DNA of 64,000 bases, from the NCBI RefSeq assembly GCF_026624755.1, contig NZ_JAPMXC010000001.1:1097219-1161218 (forward strand), in the 5' to 3' direction. Under the pieces are notes generated by a model. That model saw nothing but the letters and a program-made list of their open reading frames with translations, was not told the DNA's origin and made no database searches. This document shows positions 28,157 through 37,993 of the stretch, one piece after another (position 1 is the stretch's first letter; each line of letters begins with the position of its first letter). The position numbers and the translations under genes are program-made. Source of the DNA: Robbsia betulipollinis (lineage in GTDB: Bacteria; Pseudomonadota; Gammaproteobacteria; Burkholderiales; Burkholderiaceae).

Positions 28157-29350
28157 TCAGGAATAGAAAGAAGGTTTCGGCGGGAGATCGTTCAGCGCCC
28201 AGTCGCCCAGTTCGCGAACCTTGTAGTCCACCGGGTCGTGCAGGGTATGCACCCGGGCGTTGCGCCAGTAGCGGTCGAGCCGCAGCCCGGCGGTGGTGGA
28301 GCGCGCGCCGGTGACCTCGAACATGCGGTGCGTGACGTCGAGGCTGGCGCGCGTGGCGGCAACCTTCGCCGCCGCGATGGCGATGGCGACGGTGCCGCGC
28401 TCGGCGGCGGTGAGCGCGGTGCCGCGCGCCCAGGCGCGGTCGAAGGCACGGGCGGCGGCGTCGGCGAGCGCGCGGGCGCCCTCCAGCGCCAGCCAGAAAT
28501 CGCCGAAGTGCGCGAGGACATAGGGATCCTCGCGCGGGCGGGCGGCCGCCGAGGCGATCCAGGGCCGTTCTGCGCGTTGCGTGATGGCGCGGGCTTCCTG
28601 CAACGCGCCCTCGCCGATGCCCAGATACAGGTTGGCCAGGATCAATTGCGCGAGCAGGGGACGCAGGCAGGCGAACGGCGTCGACAGCGGCCCCGGATCG
28701 CGCAGCCACTCCGCCGGCTCGACCGGCACGTGCGCGAAGGTGACGGTGCCGCTGTCGGTCTGGCGTTGCCCCATGTTGTCCCAGTCGTCGAGGGTGACGA
28801 TGCCGGCGCGGGCGGTCGGAACGACGCCGATCAGCAGGCGGTCGTCGGGATCGAGCGCGGAGACCAGCAGCATGTCGGAGCCGGTCGCGCCGGAGCAGAA
28901 GCTTTTGCGTCCGTCGATCCAGGCGCGGCCGTGCGCATCGAACGTCGCGCGGGTTTGGGTGTCGAGCGGATTGAGCGCGTTGCCCCAGAACCAGCGGTGC
29001 CGGATGCTGTCCGCGTACCACGGCTGCCACTGGCCCGGCTGGCCGAAGAGGCGCGTTGTCGCAAGCAGGAGATGGTGGAACGCGAACAGGTGCGCGAGCG
29101 AGCTGTCGACGCGCGCGAAGCGGCGCACCACGCCGAGCGTCGCGTGCCAGTCCGCGCCCAGACCGCCGAGTTCGCTCGGCGTGCTCAGGCCGAGCAGGCC
29201 GCTGTCGCGCAGCAGCGCGCGTTCGTGCGCGGCATGTCCGCCCTGGGCGTCGCGCGCCGTGGCGGTGCGGGCGAACGCTTCGGCGAGCGCCGCCACGGTG
29301 TCGTCCCAGGGCGGGGCGCTGTCGTCGTGCAGGGGGGCGGCGCGGCTCAT
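28157..29350 (-). CDS. Acyl-CoA dehydrogenase-like flavoprotein (SfnB/DszC type)
   Basis: A ~397-residue member of the acyl-CoA dehydrogenase superfamily, close to SfnB and DszC, which act in sulfur assimilation from organosulfur compounds. Visible parts are STPSELGGLGADW, HLFAFHHLL, KSFCSGATGSDMLLVSA, DDWDNMGQRQTDSGTV and the C-terminal MFEVTGARSTTAGLRLDRYWRNARVHTLHDP. The open frame reaches 29452, but the ATG at 29350 gives the family length; its ribosome binding site is weak. It precedes the LLM monooxygenase in a two-gene unit divergent from ssuD. Confidence 0.85.
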   Translation of the reverse strand: MSRAAPLHDDSAPPWDDTVAALAEAFARTATARDAQGGHAAHERALLRDSGLLGLSTPSELGGLGADWHATLGVVRRFARVDSSLAHLFAFHHLLLATTRLFGQPGQWQPWYADSIRHRWFWGNALNPLDTQTRATFDAHGRAWIDGRKSFCSGATGSDMLLVSALDPDDRLLIGVVPTARAGIVTLDDWDNMGQRQTDSGTVTFAHVPVEPAEWLRDPGPLSTPFACLRPLLAQLILANLYLGIGEGALQEARAITQRAERPWIASAAARPREDPYVLAHFGDFWLALEGARALADAAARAFDRAWARGTALTAAERGTVAIAIAAAKVAATRASLDVTHRMFEVTGARSTTAGLRLDRYWRNARVHTLHDPVDYKVRELGDWALNDLPPKPSFYS

Positions 29351-29684
29351 GGGCGCTGCCGGCCGCGGGCACGCGGCAGGGGGAAAGCGATGCGGGTCAA
29401 CGTGGTCTCCCGATAGTGAAGGACGCGAGCGATGCGCAGGGATCGTTCCCACACACTAACAAGGGTGCGGGTCTGCGCTAAACAAGATTTTCGGCTAAGG
29501 ACAGGCGATTTCCTGGACTGGGCCGTTCGTTCGAAAGCTCGGCCTAAAGAACGGTTCCGGGAAACCTTAGACGAAACCATTCGTTCGAGCGCCGCCGACG
29601 GCCCGCTAGCATGGTGACCCCGATGCAGTACCGCGTCGGCGATTTTCATGGGCGCGAGGCGCGCCGACGGGCAAGGAGTTCACG
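29351..29684. promoter_or_regulatory. Divergent regulatory region of sulfur genes with direct repeats
   Basis: 334 bases separate the leftward SfnB-like gene from the rightward ssuD. The sequence TTCGTTCGA occurs twice in direct orientation, at 29526-29534 and 29580-29588, 54 bases apart (about five helical turns). A GCTAA motif also recurs around 29475-29500. These could be regulator sites (sulfur genes are usually under LysR-type CysB/Cbl/SsuR control), but no clear -35/-10 pair was found. Confidence 0.35.
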
Positions 29685-30833
29685 ATGGATGTTTTCTGGT
29701 TCATTCCGACGCATGGCGACAGCCGCTACCTCGGTACCACGCAAGGCGCGCGTGCCGCGGATTTCGATTATTTCCGGCAGATCGCGCAGGCCGCCGATTC
29801 GCTGGGTTATGAAGGCGTGCTGCTGCCCACGGGCCGGTCCTGCGAGGATGCGTGGGTGGTCGCGTCGAGCCTGATTTCGTCCACGAAGCGGCTGAAGTTC
29901 CTGGTGGCGGTGCGCCCGGGTCTGTCGTCGCCGGCCCTGTCGGCGCGCATGGCGGCGACGTTCGACCGCCTCTCGGGCGGTCGTCTGCTGATCAACGTGG
30001 TCACGGGCGGGGACCCGGTCGAGCTGGCGGGCGACGGCGTCTTCAACGATCACGAAACGCGGTACGAGGTCACCGACGAATTCCTGCACATCTGGCGCCG
30101 TCTGCTCGAAGCCTCGCATACCGGCGGGACGATCGATTTCGAGGGCCGTCATCTGCAAAGCCGCGGTGGCAAGATCCTGTATCCGCCGGTACAGGCAGGC
30201 CACCCGCCGCTGTGGTTCGGCGGTTCGTCCCCGGCCGCGCATGCGATCGCCGCGGACCATATCGATACCTATCTGACCTGGGGCGAAGCACCGGCGGAAG
30301 TCGAAAGGAAGATCGCCGATATCCGCCGGCGCGCCGCCGACAAGGGCCGCAGGATCAGGTTCGGCATCCGGCTGCACGTCATCGTGCGGGAAACCGAGGA
30401 GGAAGCCTGGGCCGATGCCGACCGGCTGATCAGCAAGCTCGACGACGAGACCATCGAACGCGCGCAGGCCTCCTTCGCGAAAATGGACTCCGAGGGGCAG
30501 CGGCGCATGGCGGCGCTGCATGGCGGACGGCGCGACAAGCTGCAGATCTATCCGCATCTGTGGGCCGGCGTCGGTCTGGTGCGGGGCGGGGCGGGCACCG
30601 CGCTGGTCGGCAACCCCGAGCAGGTCGCCGGACTGATGAAGGAATACGCGGCGCTCGGCATCGATACCTTCATTCTCTCGGGCTACCCGCATCTGGAGGA
30701 GTCGTACCGTTTCGCGGAACTGGTTTTTCCGCTGCTGCCGCGGGCGCAACGCGCGGGCGCGACCGGTCCGCTGTCGGGGCCGTTCGGTGAAGTCGTCGGC
30801 ACCTCCTATCTGCCGCGCGCCGCGCAAGGCTGA
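29685..30833 (+). CDS. ssuD: FMNH2-dependent alkanesulfonate monooxygenase
   Basis: A 382-residue enzyme that converts alkanesulfonates to aldehydes and sulfite using reduced FMN. The length matches E. coli SsuD (381). The start [88 protein letters not shown] and the C-terminal [12 protein letters not shown] are diagnostic. ATG 29685 has AAGGAG at 6 bases. The expected FMN reductase SsuE is not adjacent. The import genes ssuABC are 5 kb downstream (35290-37914), separated by galactonate genes. Confidence 0.96.
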   Translation: MDVFWFIPTHGDSRYLGTTQGARAADFDYFRQIAQAADSLGYEGVLLPTGRSCEDAWVVASSLISSTKRLKFLVAVRPGLSSPALSARMAATFDRLSGGRLLINVVTGGDPVELAGDGVFNDHETRYEVTDEFLHIWRRLLEASHTGGTIDFEGRHLQSRGGKILYPPVQAGHPPLWFGGSSPAAHAIAADHIDTYLTWGEAPAEVERKIADIRRRAADKGRRIRFGIRLHVIVRETEEEAWADADRLISKLDDETIERAQASFAKMDSEGQRRMAALHGGRRDKLQIYPHLWAGVGLVRGGAGTALVGNPEQVAGLMKEYAALGIDTFILSGYPHLEESYRFAELVFPLLPRAQRAGATGPLSGPFGEVVGTSYLPRAAQG

Positions 30834-31006
30834 CCGCGCGCGGCGGCTGCCGTCAGTGCCGCGGTTCCCGGCCGCCGCGCTCGCCCCCGTGTTGCCGCAC
30901 GGGGTGCGACCGACGCTGCCGGCGTCCCGATCCTCGGGATTGCCACCATTGCCTGCGATCCCCTCGTGCCGGTAGGATGGGCGGTCACCGCCACCGAGGA
31001 GCAACG

Positions 31007-31555
31007 ATGGGCCGGCTGGAAAACAAGGTCGCCGTGATTACCGGTGCGGGCCGCGGCATCGGCGCGGCCATCGCACGCGCATTCGCCCGCGACTGGCGTG
31101 CCTGCTTCGCGGTGGACCGCGACGGCGTTTGGCATGGCTGTCGCGCGGTGCTGCCGGACATGGCGGCGCAGGGGCGCGGCAGTATCGTGAACATCGCTTC
31201 CACGCACAGCTTCCAGATCATTCCCGGGTGTTTTCCGTATCCGGTCGCCAAGCACGGGGTCATCGGCCTCACCCGGGCGCCCGGCATCGAGTACGCGGCG
31301 CGCAACGTCCGCGTCAACGCGATCGCGCCGGGCTATATCGAGACGCAGCTGGCGCACGACGAGTGGAACCGCGCGGCCGATCCCGCCGCCGCCCGCGCGG
31401 CCACCCTGGCGTTGTCGCCGATGAAGCGGATCGGCCGGCCGGAGGAGGTGGCGATGACCGCGGTGTTCCTGTCGTCCGACGAGGCGCCGTTCATCAACGC
31501 GAGCTGCATCACCGTGGATGGCGGCCGTTCGGTGCTCTACCATGCCGCCCTCTAG
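31007..31555 (+). pseudogene. Short-chain dehydrogenase with ~80-residue internal in-frame deletion
   Basis: A 182-codon frame that starts like a normal SDR (VAVITGAGRGIGAAIARAFAR, the TGxxxGIG cofactor motif) and then jumps directly to DWRACFAVDRDGVWHGC, which normally lies about 80 residues further on. The missing part includes strands beta2 to beta4 and the NNAG motif. The catalytic Ser, Tyr and Lys (IASTHSF, YPVAK) and the C-terminal VDGG remain. Relatives of ~260 residues are sugar dehydrogenases found beside galactonate dehydratase. The reading frame and ribosome binding site (GAGGAG) are intact, so it may still be translated, but NAD(P) binding should fail. It is followed 40 bases later by dgoD. 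Confidence 0.75.
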
Positions 31556-31595
31556 ACACGTAACCCTATAAGTCCACCTCACCCTTCGAACCGAT

Positions 31596-32744
31596 ATGAA
31601 AATCACCAAACTGACCACCTTCGTCGTGCCGCCACGCTGGCTGTTCGTCAAGGTGGAAACCGATGAAGGCATCAGCGGCTGGGGCGAGCCGATCGTCGAG
31701 GGCCGTGCGCACACCGTGGCCGCGGCCGTCGAGGAGCTTGCCGACTATCTGATCGGCAAGGATCCGCGCCACGTTCAGGACCACTGGACGGTGCTGTACC
31801 GCGGCGGTTTCTACCGGGGCGGGGCGGTGCACATGAGCGCGCTCGCCGGCATCGATCAGGCATTGTGGGATATCAAGGGGCGCGCGCTCGGGGTGCCGGT
31901 GCACGAGTTGCTGGGCGGGCCGCTGCGCGAGCGCATCCGCGTGTATTCCTGGATCGGCGGCGACCGTCCCGCCGACACCGCCGCGGGCGCGCGCGCGGCG
32001 GTGGCCCGCGGCTTCACGGCGATCAAGATGAACGGCAGCGACGAGATGCAGTTCGTCGACAGTCACGCGAAGGTGTCGCGCGTGCTGGAGAACGTGGCGG
32101 CGGTACGCGACGCGGTCGGTCCGGAGATCGGCATCGGCGTCGATTTTCATGGTCGGGTGCACAAGCCGATGGCCAAGATCCTGATCAAGGAACTGGAGCC
32201 GTTCAAGCCGATGTTCATCGAGGAGCCGGTGCTCAGCGAACATTACGAAGCCTTGAAGGAACTCGCGCCGCTGAGTTCCGCGCCGATCGCGCTGGGCGAA
32301 CGGCTCTATTCGCGCTGGGATTTCAAGCGCATCCTGTCCGAGGGCTATGTCGACATCATTCAGCCGGACGTCTCGCATGCGGGCGGCATCACCGAGGTGG
32401 TGAAGATCGCGGCGATGGCCGAGGCCTACGATGTCGCCCTCGCGCTGCATTGTCCGCTCGGTCCCATCGCGCTGGCGGCGTGTCTGCAGGTGGATGCGGT
32501 GGCGTACAACGCCTTTATCCAGGAACAGAGCCTGGGCATTCACTACAACGAACGCAACGACCTGCTGGATTATCTGTCGGACCCGAGCGTTTTCGCGTAC
32601 CGGGAGGGATTCGTGCAGATACCGCAAGGGCCGGGGCTGGGCATCGAGATCAATGAGGCCTACGTGCGGGAACAGGCCGCGATCGGGCACCGCTGGCGCA
32701 ACCCGGTCTGGCGGCATCGGGACGGCAGTTTCGCCGAATGGTGA
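31596..32744 (+). CDS. dgoD: D-galactonate dehydratase
   Basis: A 382-residue enolase-superfamily dehydratase, the same length as E. coli DgoD. It converts D-galactonate to 2-keto-3-deoxy-galactonate in the De Ley-Doudoroff pathway. Metal ligands and catalytic residues are visible: VDFHGR (Asp and His), FIEEPV (Glu), [10 protein letters not shown] (Glu), and the general acid/base His in ALHCPLGP. The start [17 protein letters not shown] is typical. Its upstream partner, the SDR that would feed it, carries a large deletion. No kinase or aldolase of the pathway is adjacent. The GH42 operon at 20-27 kb would supply galactose. Confidence 0.95.
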   Translation: MKITKLTTFVVPPRWLFVKVETDEGISGWGEPIVEGRAHTVAAAVEELADYLIGKDPRHVQDHWTVLYRGGFYRGGAVHMSALAGIDQALWDIKGRALGVPVHELLGGPLRERIRVYSWIGGDRPADTAAGARAAVARGFTAIKMNGSDEMQFVDSHAKVSRVLENVAAVRDAVGPEIGIGVDFHGRVHKPMAKILIKELEPFKPMFIEEPVLSEHYEALKELAPLSSAPIALGERLYSRWDFKRILSEGYVDIIQPDVSHAGGITEVVKIAAMAEAYDVALALHCPLGPIALAACLQVDAVAYNAFIQEQSLGIHYNERNDLLDYLSDPSVFAYREGFVQIPQGPGLGIEINEAYVREQAAIGHRWRNPVWRHRDGSFAEW

Positions 32745-32789
32745 TGCCGGGCGGCCGGTCTGCCGTGCCGCTTCGGTGCATCCCGCGGA

Positions 32790-33623
32790 TCAGGTGGCGA
32801 GGAAGCGCAGCAGATGGGCGTTGAATTCCTTCGGGTGCGAGAGATTCAGGCCGTGCGGCGCGCCGGCGATGACCGCCAGCGTGCTGCCCAGAATCGCCTT
32901 GTGGGTACGCGCGCCGCTGACCCCCAGCGGCACCGTGCCGTCGGAATCGCCGTGGATGATGAGCGTCGGAATCGCGATCTTGGCGAGATCCTGACGGAAA
33001 TCGGTGCGGGCAAACGCGCCGATGCAGTCCAGCGTGCCTTTGGGCGAGGCGAACGCGGCGACCTGACAGGCATGGGCGCGCTGCGCCTCGCTGACCAGCA
33101 ACGCGCCGTCGACGCTGAAAAACGCCTTGCTGAACGCCTCCAGAAACGCCAGCCGGTCGCCCGTCACGCCGCTCTCGAACTGGGCGATGGCGGCGTCGTC
33201 CAGGCCGCCTTCGGGGTTGTCGGCGCTTTTGTACAGGTAGGGCGGCACGGCGGCGGCGAAGACCGCCTTCGCGACCCGTTCGGTGCCATAGGTGGCGATA
33301 TAGCGCGCCACTTCGCCGCCGCCCATCGAAAAACCGACGAGGGTTGCGTCGTGGAGATCGAGATGCGTCACCAGCGCATGCAGATCGGCGGCGAACGTAT
33401 CGTAGTCGTACCCGGACCAGGGCTGCGACGATGCGCCAAAACCCCGCCGGTCGTAGGTGATCACACGATGGCCCGCGCCGACGAGCGCGGGTACCTGGGC
33501 TTCCCAGGAGCGGCCGCTCAACGGCCAGCCGTGGATCAGCACCACCGGCTTGCCGCTGCCGTAGTCCTCATAGTGAAGCTCAACGGCTTCCTTGCCGGGC
33601 GCGTCGATGTCGATCTTGGGCAT
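32790..33623 (-). CDS. Alpha/beta hydrolase, non-haem chloroperoxidase type
   Basis: A 277-residue alpha/beta hydrolase of the cofactor-free haloperoxidase/esterase group. The catalytic triad is visible: Ser in GFSMGGGE (nucleophile elbow), Asp in HGDSDGTVP and His in GAPHGLN. LIHGWPLSGRSWE supplies the oxyanion hole region, and DRRGFGASSQPWSGYDYDTFAADL is diagnostic of the group. Such proteins form peracids and hydrolyse esters; the natural substrate is unknown. ATG 33623 has a good AAGGAGA upstream; the open frame to 33737 is unsupported. It converges with dgoD. Confidence 0.88.
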   Translation of the reverse strand: MPKIDIDAPGKEAVELHYEDYGSGKPVVLIHGWPLSGRSWEAQVPALVGAGHRVITYDRRGFGASSQPWSGYDYDTFAADLHALVTHLDLHDATLVGFSMGGGEVARYIATYGTERVAKAVFAAAVPPYLYKSADNPEGGLDDAAIAQFESGVTGDRLAFLEAFSKAFFSVDGALLVSEAQRAHACQVAAFASPKGTLDCIGAFARTDFRQDLAKIAIPTLIIHGDSDGTVPLGVSGARTHKAILGSTLAVIAGAPHGLNLSHPKEFNAHLLRFLAT

Positions 33624-33825
33624 GTCTGTCTCCTTCGAGGAAATGGGTAGGCGTTGGCAAGCAACCGGCGTACCACGTCGCCCGGCGTGCCGCACCCGTA
33701 CCGGTGTGGTTTTCCGGCGCAACGCGCGACACCGCACGGAACGGCGGGCGGCATCCGTCCTATAGTGCGTTCACGCGACGGGCGCGTGTCCGACATGTCG
33801 GGCCTAACAAATAACCACAAGAATC

Positions 33826-34020
33826 ATGCGAGAGACACTGGAGTGGGCGTGTGCGTACCTGCTAGTCATCGGGGGCGCGGTGTGCATCGGCTCGATCGGC
33901 TATTTCGCGCTGACGATGATCACGCCGCGCGGACGCGCCGCCGCGCGGGACCGGCGCGTACGGCAGCGCAATCTGCCGACGCGTCTGGGAAAATCCGGCG
34001 TTGGTGCGCCGCCGCAGTAG
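33826..34020 (+). CDS. Hypothetical small single-pass membrane protein
   Basis: A 64-residue frame with one hydrophobic helix (about residues 8-31, ACAYLLVIGGAVCIGSIGYFAL) and a strongly basic C-terminal half. The composition fits a small inner-membrane protein with a cytoplasmic basic tail. A weak AAGAA stands before the ATG at 33826. I recognise no family. It lies alone between the divergent hydrolase gene and the convergent SsuA-like gene, so it could also be chance. Confidence 0.4.
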   Translation: MRETLEWACAYLLVIGGAVCIGSIGYFALTMITPRGRAAARDRRVRQRNLPTRLGKSGVGAPPQ

Positions 34021-34048
34021 ATCCGGCACGCACGCCGCTGGCGCGCCG

Positions 34049-34996
34049 TCAGTGCACCGTGAAACCGCGATCGAAGGTCGGCTTCACATCCAGCGCTTTC
34101 GGCAGCAGGCCGCTCTGTCGATAAAAATCCGCCGTGGCCTGCTGTTCCGTGACCGCCTGATCCGATAGCGCCTCCCAGCGCAGATGCCGCCGCTCGAACT
34201 GCAGCCGCGCGACGTTTTCCGGAAAACCCATGATCTGCGCGAGATGGCGCGAATAGTCGTCCAGGTGCCGGTACGCCCAGATCTGCGAGGCGGCGAGCCG
34301 GTCGAGATAGTCCTGCAGCGCGCGCCGGCGTGCCGGGTCGGCCAGGGCGGCGTGGGTGGCGGCCAGGAACGAGTTCCCCGCCCACAATCCGCGGCCGCTG
34401 ACGAGCACCCGCGCGTGATCCACGGTTTCCGCCAGCGCGGTATAGGGTTCCCAGGTGGCCCAGGCGTCGACGTCGCCGCTGGCCAGCGCCATGCGCGCAT
34501 CGGCCGGCGCGAGGAAGCGGAAATGCACGTCCTCGCTGCGCAATCCCGCCGACTGCAAGGCCTTCAGGGCGACGTAATGGCCGATCGAGCCCTTGCCGGT
34601 GGCGATGCTGCGGCCTTTCAGATCGGCCGCGGTCTTCAGCGGCGACCCCTGTCTGACGAGCACGGCGGTTCCATAGGGATCCGACCGGTCGACGGCGATC
34701 GCCTTGACCTGCGAGCCGGCCGCGATCGAGAACAACAAGGGCGCATCACCGATGATGCCGGCGTCGACGGCACCGGCATTCAACGCCTCCGCGAGCGGCG
34801 CCGCGGCGGGGAATTCCGACCATTCGATCCTGTACGGCAGGTTCTGCAATGCGTTCGCGGCTTCCAGCTGCGCGCGCATGTTGCCTTTCTGATCGGCGAT
34901 GCGCAGGGTCAGCGGCGCGGCGTCTGCGATGCCGCCCATGCCGCACAGGGCGATGCACAAGAGCCCGCAGATGGCCCGGAAAAAACGAGACGACAA
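34049..34996 (-). CDS. Aliphatic sulfonate-type ABC solute-binding protein
   Basis: A ~315-residue SsuA/TauA-like binding protein. The best start is TTG 34996, preceded by GGAG at ideal spacing. It opens directly with a signal peptide (FFRAICGLLCIALCGMGGIADA). Mature landmarks are LTLRIADQKGN, AVDAGIIGDAPLLFSIAAG, LKTAADLKGRSIATGKGSIGHYVALKAL, FLAPADARMALASGDVDAWATWEPY and a C-terminal QATADFYRQSGLL. It is divergent from a second ssuA-like gene (35290), and only one permease/ATPase pair follows that gene, so the two binding proteins probably share one importer with different ligands. Confidence 0.88.
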   Translation of the reverse strand: MSSRFFRAICGLLCIALCGMGGIADAAPLTLRIADQKGNMRAQLEAANALQNLPYRIEWSEFPAAAPLAEALNAGAVDAGIIGDAPLLFSIAAGSQVKAIAVDRSDPYGTAVLVRQGSPLKTAADLKGRSIATGKGSIGHYVALKALQSAGLRSEDVHFRFLAPADARMALASGDVDAWATWEPYTALAETVDHARVLVSGRGLWAGNSFLAATHAALADPARRRALQDYLDRLAASQIWAYRHLDDYSRHLAQIMGFPENVARLQFERRHLRWEALSDQAVTEQQATADFYRQSGLLPKALDVKPTFDRGFTVH

Positions 34997-35289
34997 GACG
35001 TTCTCCAGAAGTTCGGCATGAAAGCGCCACTGTAGGGGCAAGGGCCGCGATGGCGAAACGACGATTCGCGATTTGCTTATGCCCGGGCGTCACATCGCAC
35101 GTCTTCGCCGAAGGCGTCTGCGGCTTCTCTCCAAATGGAATGAGTAAAGCGCGAATGCTTCTTTCCGTTTTCCCGGCCGATTGCGCATAGTGGCAGCCTG
35201 CGAACGATTTCCCCTGTGGTGATCGCTTTTCACACCCTCCCGGGCGCCGCATCCCGTATCGGTGCCCCCGCACTCCAGGAGAAAGCTGC
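34997..35289. promoter_or_regulatory. Divergent region between two ssuA-like genes
   Basis: 293 bases between the TTG start at 34996 and the ATG at 35290. It should contain promoters for both directions, and the central part (35100-35180) is more AT-rich. I could not identify a convincing operator or -35/-10 pair. Confidence 0.4.
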
Positions 35290-36258
35290 ATGGCTCGCAC
35301 TGCTTTGCGTGGCTTCGCCGCGTTGCTGACGACGGTCGCGACCCTCGTCGCGGCCGTCCCGGCCCGTGCCGATACGCTGCGCATCGGTTATCAGAAGTAC
35401 GGCACGATGGTGCTGCTCAAGGCCCGAGGCACGCTCGAGAAACGGCTCGCGCCGCAGCACGTCACCGTGCAATGGACGGAGTTTCCAGGAGGGCCGCAGT
35501 TGCTCGAAGGGCTCAACGTCGGGTCGGTCGATTTCGGCGTGACCGGCGAGACGCCGCCCGTGTTCGCGCAGGCCGCGGGCGCGGACCTGCGCTACGTCGC
35601 CTATGAACCGCCCGCGCCCACGAGCGAGGCGCTCGTCGTTCAGCATGACTCGACGATCCACTCCGTCAAGGACCTCAAGGGCAGGAAAGTGGCCTTGAAC
35701 AAGGGCTCCAACGTGCATTACCTGCTGGTGCGCGCACTGCGCGAAGCCGGACTCGACTATGGCGACATCCAGCCGGTCTATCTCGCGCCCGCCGATGCGC
35801 GCGCCGCATTCGAGCGGGGCAGCGTTGCCGCATGGGCGATCTGGGACCCGTTCCTGGCCGCCGCCCAGAAACAATTGCACGCACGCGTGCTGCGCGACGG
35901 CACCGGCCTGGTGGACAACCACCAGTTCTATCTCGCGACGGGCGACTACACGAAACGCCACCCCGAGGTGCTGGAAGCCGTCGTCGACGAAATCCGCAAG
36001 GTGGACGTGGACGTGCACGACCATGCCGAGGCCGTGACGAAGCAAGTCGCGCCGTTGCTGGGATTGCCGGAGGACATCACCCTGCTTGCCGTGCAGCGCC
36101 AGGGATATGGCGCGGCCACGCTGTCGCCGCAGGTCGTCGCCACGCAGCAAGGCATTGCCGACACCTTCACGGCGCTCAAGCTGGTGCCCCGGAAACTGCG
36201 CATCGACGACGTGGTCTGGCATCCGGGCGGCAGCAATGGCGTCGTGGCCGCGAAGTAA
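35290..36258 (+). CDS. ssuA: Aliphatic sulfonate ABC transporter solute-binding protein
   Basis: A 322-residue periplasmic protein. A signal peptide (residues 1-27, ending ARA-D) is followed by TLRIGYQKYGTMVLLKARGTLE, the characteristic SsuA start. EFPGGPQLLEGLNVGSVDFG, DLKGRKVALNKGSNVHYLLVRAL, YLAPADARAAFERGSVAAWAIWDPF and GLVDNHQFYLA follow. It heads the ssuACB operon: the permease begins 14 bases after its stop. CAGGAG precedes the ATG. Confidence 0.94.
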   Translation: MARTALRGFAALLTTVATLVAAVPARADTLRIGYQKYGTMVLLKARGTLEKRLAPQHVTVQWTEFPGGPQLLEGLNVGSVDFGVTGETPPVFAQAAGADLRYVAYEPPAPTSEALVVQHDSTIHSVKDLKGRKVALNKGSNVHYLLVRALREAGLDYGDIQPVYLAPADARAAFERGSVAAWAIWDPFLAAAQKQLHARVLRDGTGLVDNHQFYLATGDYTKRHPEVLEAVVDEIRKVDVDVHDHAEAVTKQVAPLLGLPEDITLLAVQRQGYGAATLSPQVVATQQGIADTFTALKLVPRKLRIDDVVWHPGGSNGVVAAK

Positions 36259-36271
36259 CCAGGACCGGAAT

Positions 36272-37063
36272 ATGAAAAAGACATTTCACGACATCGCCTA
36301 TCGCATCGCCCCCTGGGTGCTGCCCGTGGGCCTGCTGGTGGTCTGGCAACTGGCCGTGCAGGTCGGCTGGCTGTCGAACCGGATACTGCCCGCCCCCAGC
36401 GCCGTGCTGGCCGCGGGTGTCGCGCTGGTGCGCAGCGGCGAGATCTGGCAGCATCTGGCGATCAGCACCTGGCGCGCCGGGGTCGGTTTCGCGATCGGCG
36501 GCGGCATCGGCCTGGTGCTCGGTTTCATCACGGGCCTGTCCCACTGGGGCGAGCGCCTGCTCGACAGCTCGGTACAGATGATCCGGAACGTGCCGCATCT
36601 GGCGCTCATTCCGCTGGTCATCCTGTGGTTCGGCATCGACGAAAGCGCCAAGATCTTCCTGGTGGCGCTGGGCACGGTGTTCCCGATCTATCTCAATACC
36701 TATCACGGCATCCGCAACGTCGACGCGAACCTCGTCGAGATGGCGCGCAGCTACGGTCTCTCGGGCCTGCCGCTGTTCGTCCAGGTCATCCTGCCCGGCG
36801 CCCTGCCGTCGATCCTTGTCGGCGTGCGCTTCGCGCTGGGCCTGATGTGGCTCACCCTGATCGTCGCGGAAACCATTTCCGCCAGTTCGGGCATCGGCTA
36901 TCTCGCGATGAACGCGCGCGAGTTCCTGCAGACCGATGTCGTGGTGCTGGCGATCCTTCTCTACGCCGTACTCGGCAAACTGGCCGACCTGGCCGCGCGG
37001 CTGCTGGAGCGGGTGTGCCTGCGCTGGCATCCGGCCTACCAACCGCGTCTGGAGCTGGCATGA
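36272..37063 (+). CDS. ssuC: Aliphatic sulfonate ABC transporter permease
   Basis: A 263-residue inner-membrane permease with six helices. [11 protein letters not shown], the coupling loop [61 protein letters not shown] and the C-terminal RWHPAY are typical of SsuC/TauC. ATG 36272 follows AGGA. It overlaps ssuB by four bases (ATGA), so translation of the two is coupled. Confidence 0.95.
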   Translation: MKKTFHDIAYRIAPWVLPVGLLVVWQLAVQVGWLSNRILPAPSAVLAAGVALVRSGEIWQHLAISTWRAGVGFAIGGGIGLVLGFITGLSHWGERLLDSSVQMIRNVPHLALIPLVILWFGIDESAKIFLVALGTVFPIYLNTYHGIRNVDANLVEMARSYGLSGLPLFVQVILPGALPSILVGVRFALGLMWLTLIVAETISASSGIGYLAMNAREFLQTDVVVLAILLYAVLGKLADLAARLLERVCLRWHPAYQPRLELA

Positions 37064-37914
37064 CATCCGATCATCGAGAAGCAGCGACCTCCGTGGACCG
37101 CCCGGGCGCCCACGCCGGCCCGGGACGCGGCATCGCGCTGACGCTGGACGCCGTCGACAAGCGCTTCGGCGCGCGGCACGTCCTGCGCAATATCGATCTG
37201 CAGGTGCCCGCCGGACAGTTCGTCGCCATCGTCGGACGCAGCGGCTGCGGCAAGAGCACCCTGCTGCGCCTGCTGGCCGGGCTGGACGCCGCCTATGGCG
37301 GACAGCTGCTCGCCGACGGCGCGTCGCTCGCCGCGGCGCGGCAGGACAGCCGCCTGATGTTCCAGGACGCCCGCCTGCTGCCGTGGAAGCGGGTCATCGC
37401 CAACGTCGGTCTGGGCCTGTCGGGCAACTGGCGCGAGGCGGCGCTGCACGCGCTGGAGGCGGTGGGGCTTGCGGACCGCGCCAACGAATGGCCGGCGGCG
37501 CTGTCCGGGGGACAGAAACAGCGCGTCGCGCTGGCGCGCGCGCTGGTGCACCGCCCGCGCCTGCTGCTGCTCGACGAGCCGCTCGGCGCGCTGGATGCGC
37601 TGACCCGCATCGAGATGCAGCAACTGATCGAACGACTCTGGCGCGAACAGGGTTTCACGGTGCTGCTGGTCACGCACGACGTGAGCGAGGCGGTCGCGGT
37701 GGCGGACCGGGTGATCCTGGTGGAAGAGGGGCGCATCGGGCTGGACCTGCTGGTCGACCTGCCGCGGCCGCGGCCGCGCGGGTCCGCGGATCTGGCGGCG
37801 CTGGAAGCGAGCGTTCTGGACCGCGTCATGGCACCGCCGGAACGCGAGCCGGCGCCGCGCAAGGAAACCGCCGTTGTCCGCCACACCGGCTGGCGACAGG
37901 CCGCGGCGAAGTAA
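37060..37914 (+). CDS. ssuB: Aliphatic sulfonate ABC transporter ATP-binding protein
   Basis: A 284-residue ATPase with a ~25-residue N-terminal extension. Walker A is [10 protein letters not shown]-loop [14 protein letters not shown], signature [15 protein letters not shown], Walker [16 protein letters not shown] and switch [12 protein letters not shown]. The ARLLPWK segment is specific to the SsuB/TauB group. It energises SsuC and may also serve the divergent second binding protein. A hairpin with 7-base arms (AGCGGAA, TTCCGCT) follows the stop but lacks a T-run. Confidence 0.95.
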   Translation: MTSDHREAATSVDRPGAHAGPGRGIALTLDAVDKRFGARHVLRNIDLQVPAGQFVAIVGRSGCGKSTLLRLLAGLDAAYGGQLLADGASLAAARQDSRLMFQDARLLPWKRVIANVGLGLSGNWREAALHALEAVGLADRANEWPAALSGGQKQRVALARALVHRPRLLLLDEPLGALDALTRIEMQQLIERLWREQGFTVLLVTHDVSEAVAVADRVILVEEGRIGLDLLVDLPRPRPRGSADLAALEASVLDRVMAPPEREPAPRKETAVVRHTGWRQAAAK

Positions 37915-37993
37915 AGCGGAAGCGTTTCTTACGAGTCTTTCCGCTGCGTGGTTAAAATGATCGCCGTCATCCACCTTCAAAAGGGCGGCCAGC

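Noticed and set aside
29432-29617. 61-codon plus-strand frame in the sulfur divergent region
   Set aside because: No ribosome binding site or family resemblance, and it covers the regulatory repeats.
37915-37953. Rho-independent terminator after ssuB
   Set aside because: The 7-base-arm hairpin has a 16-base loop and no T-run, so it is not convincing as a terminator.
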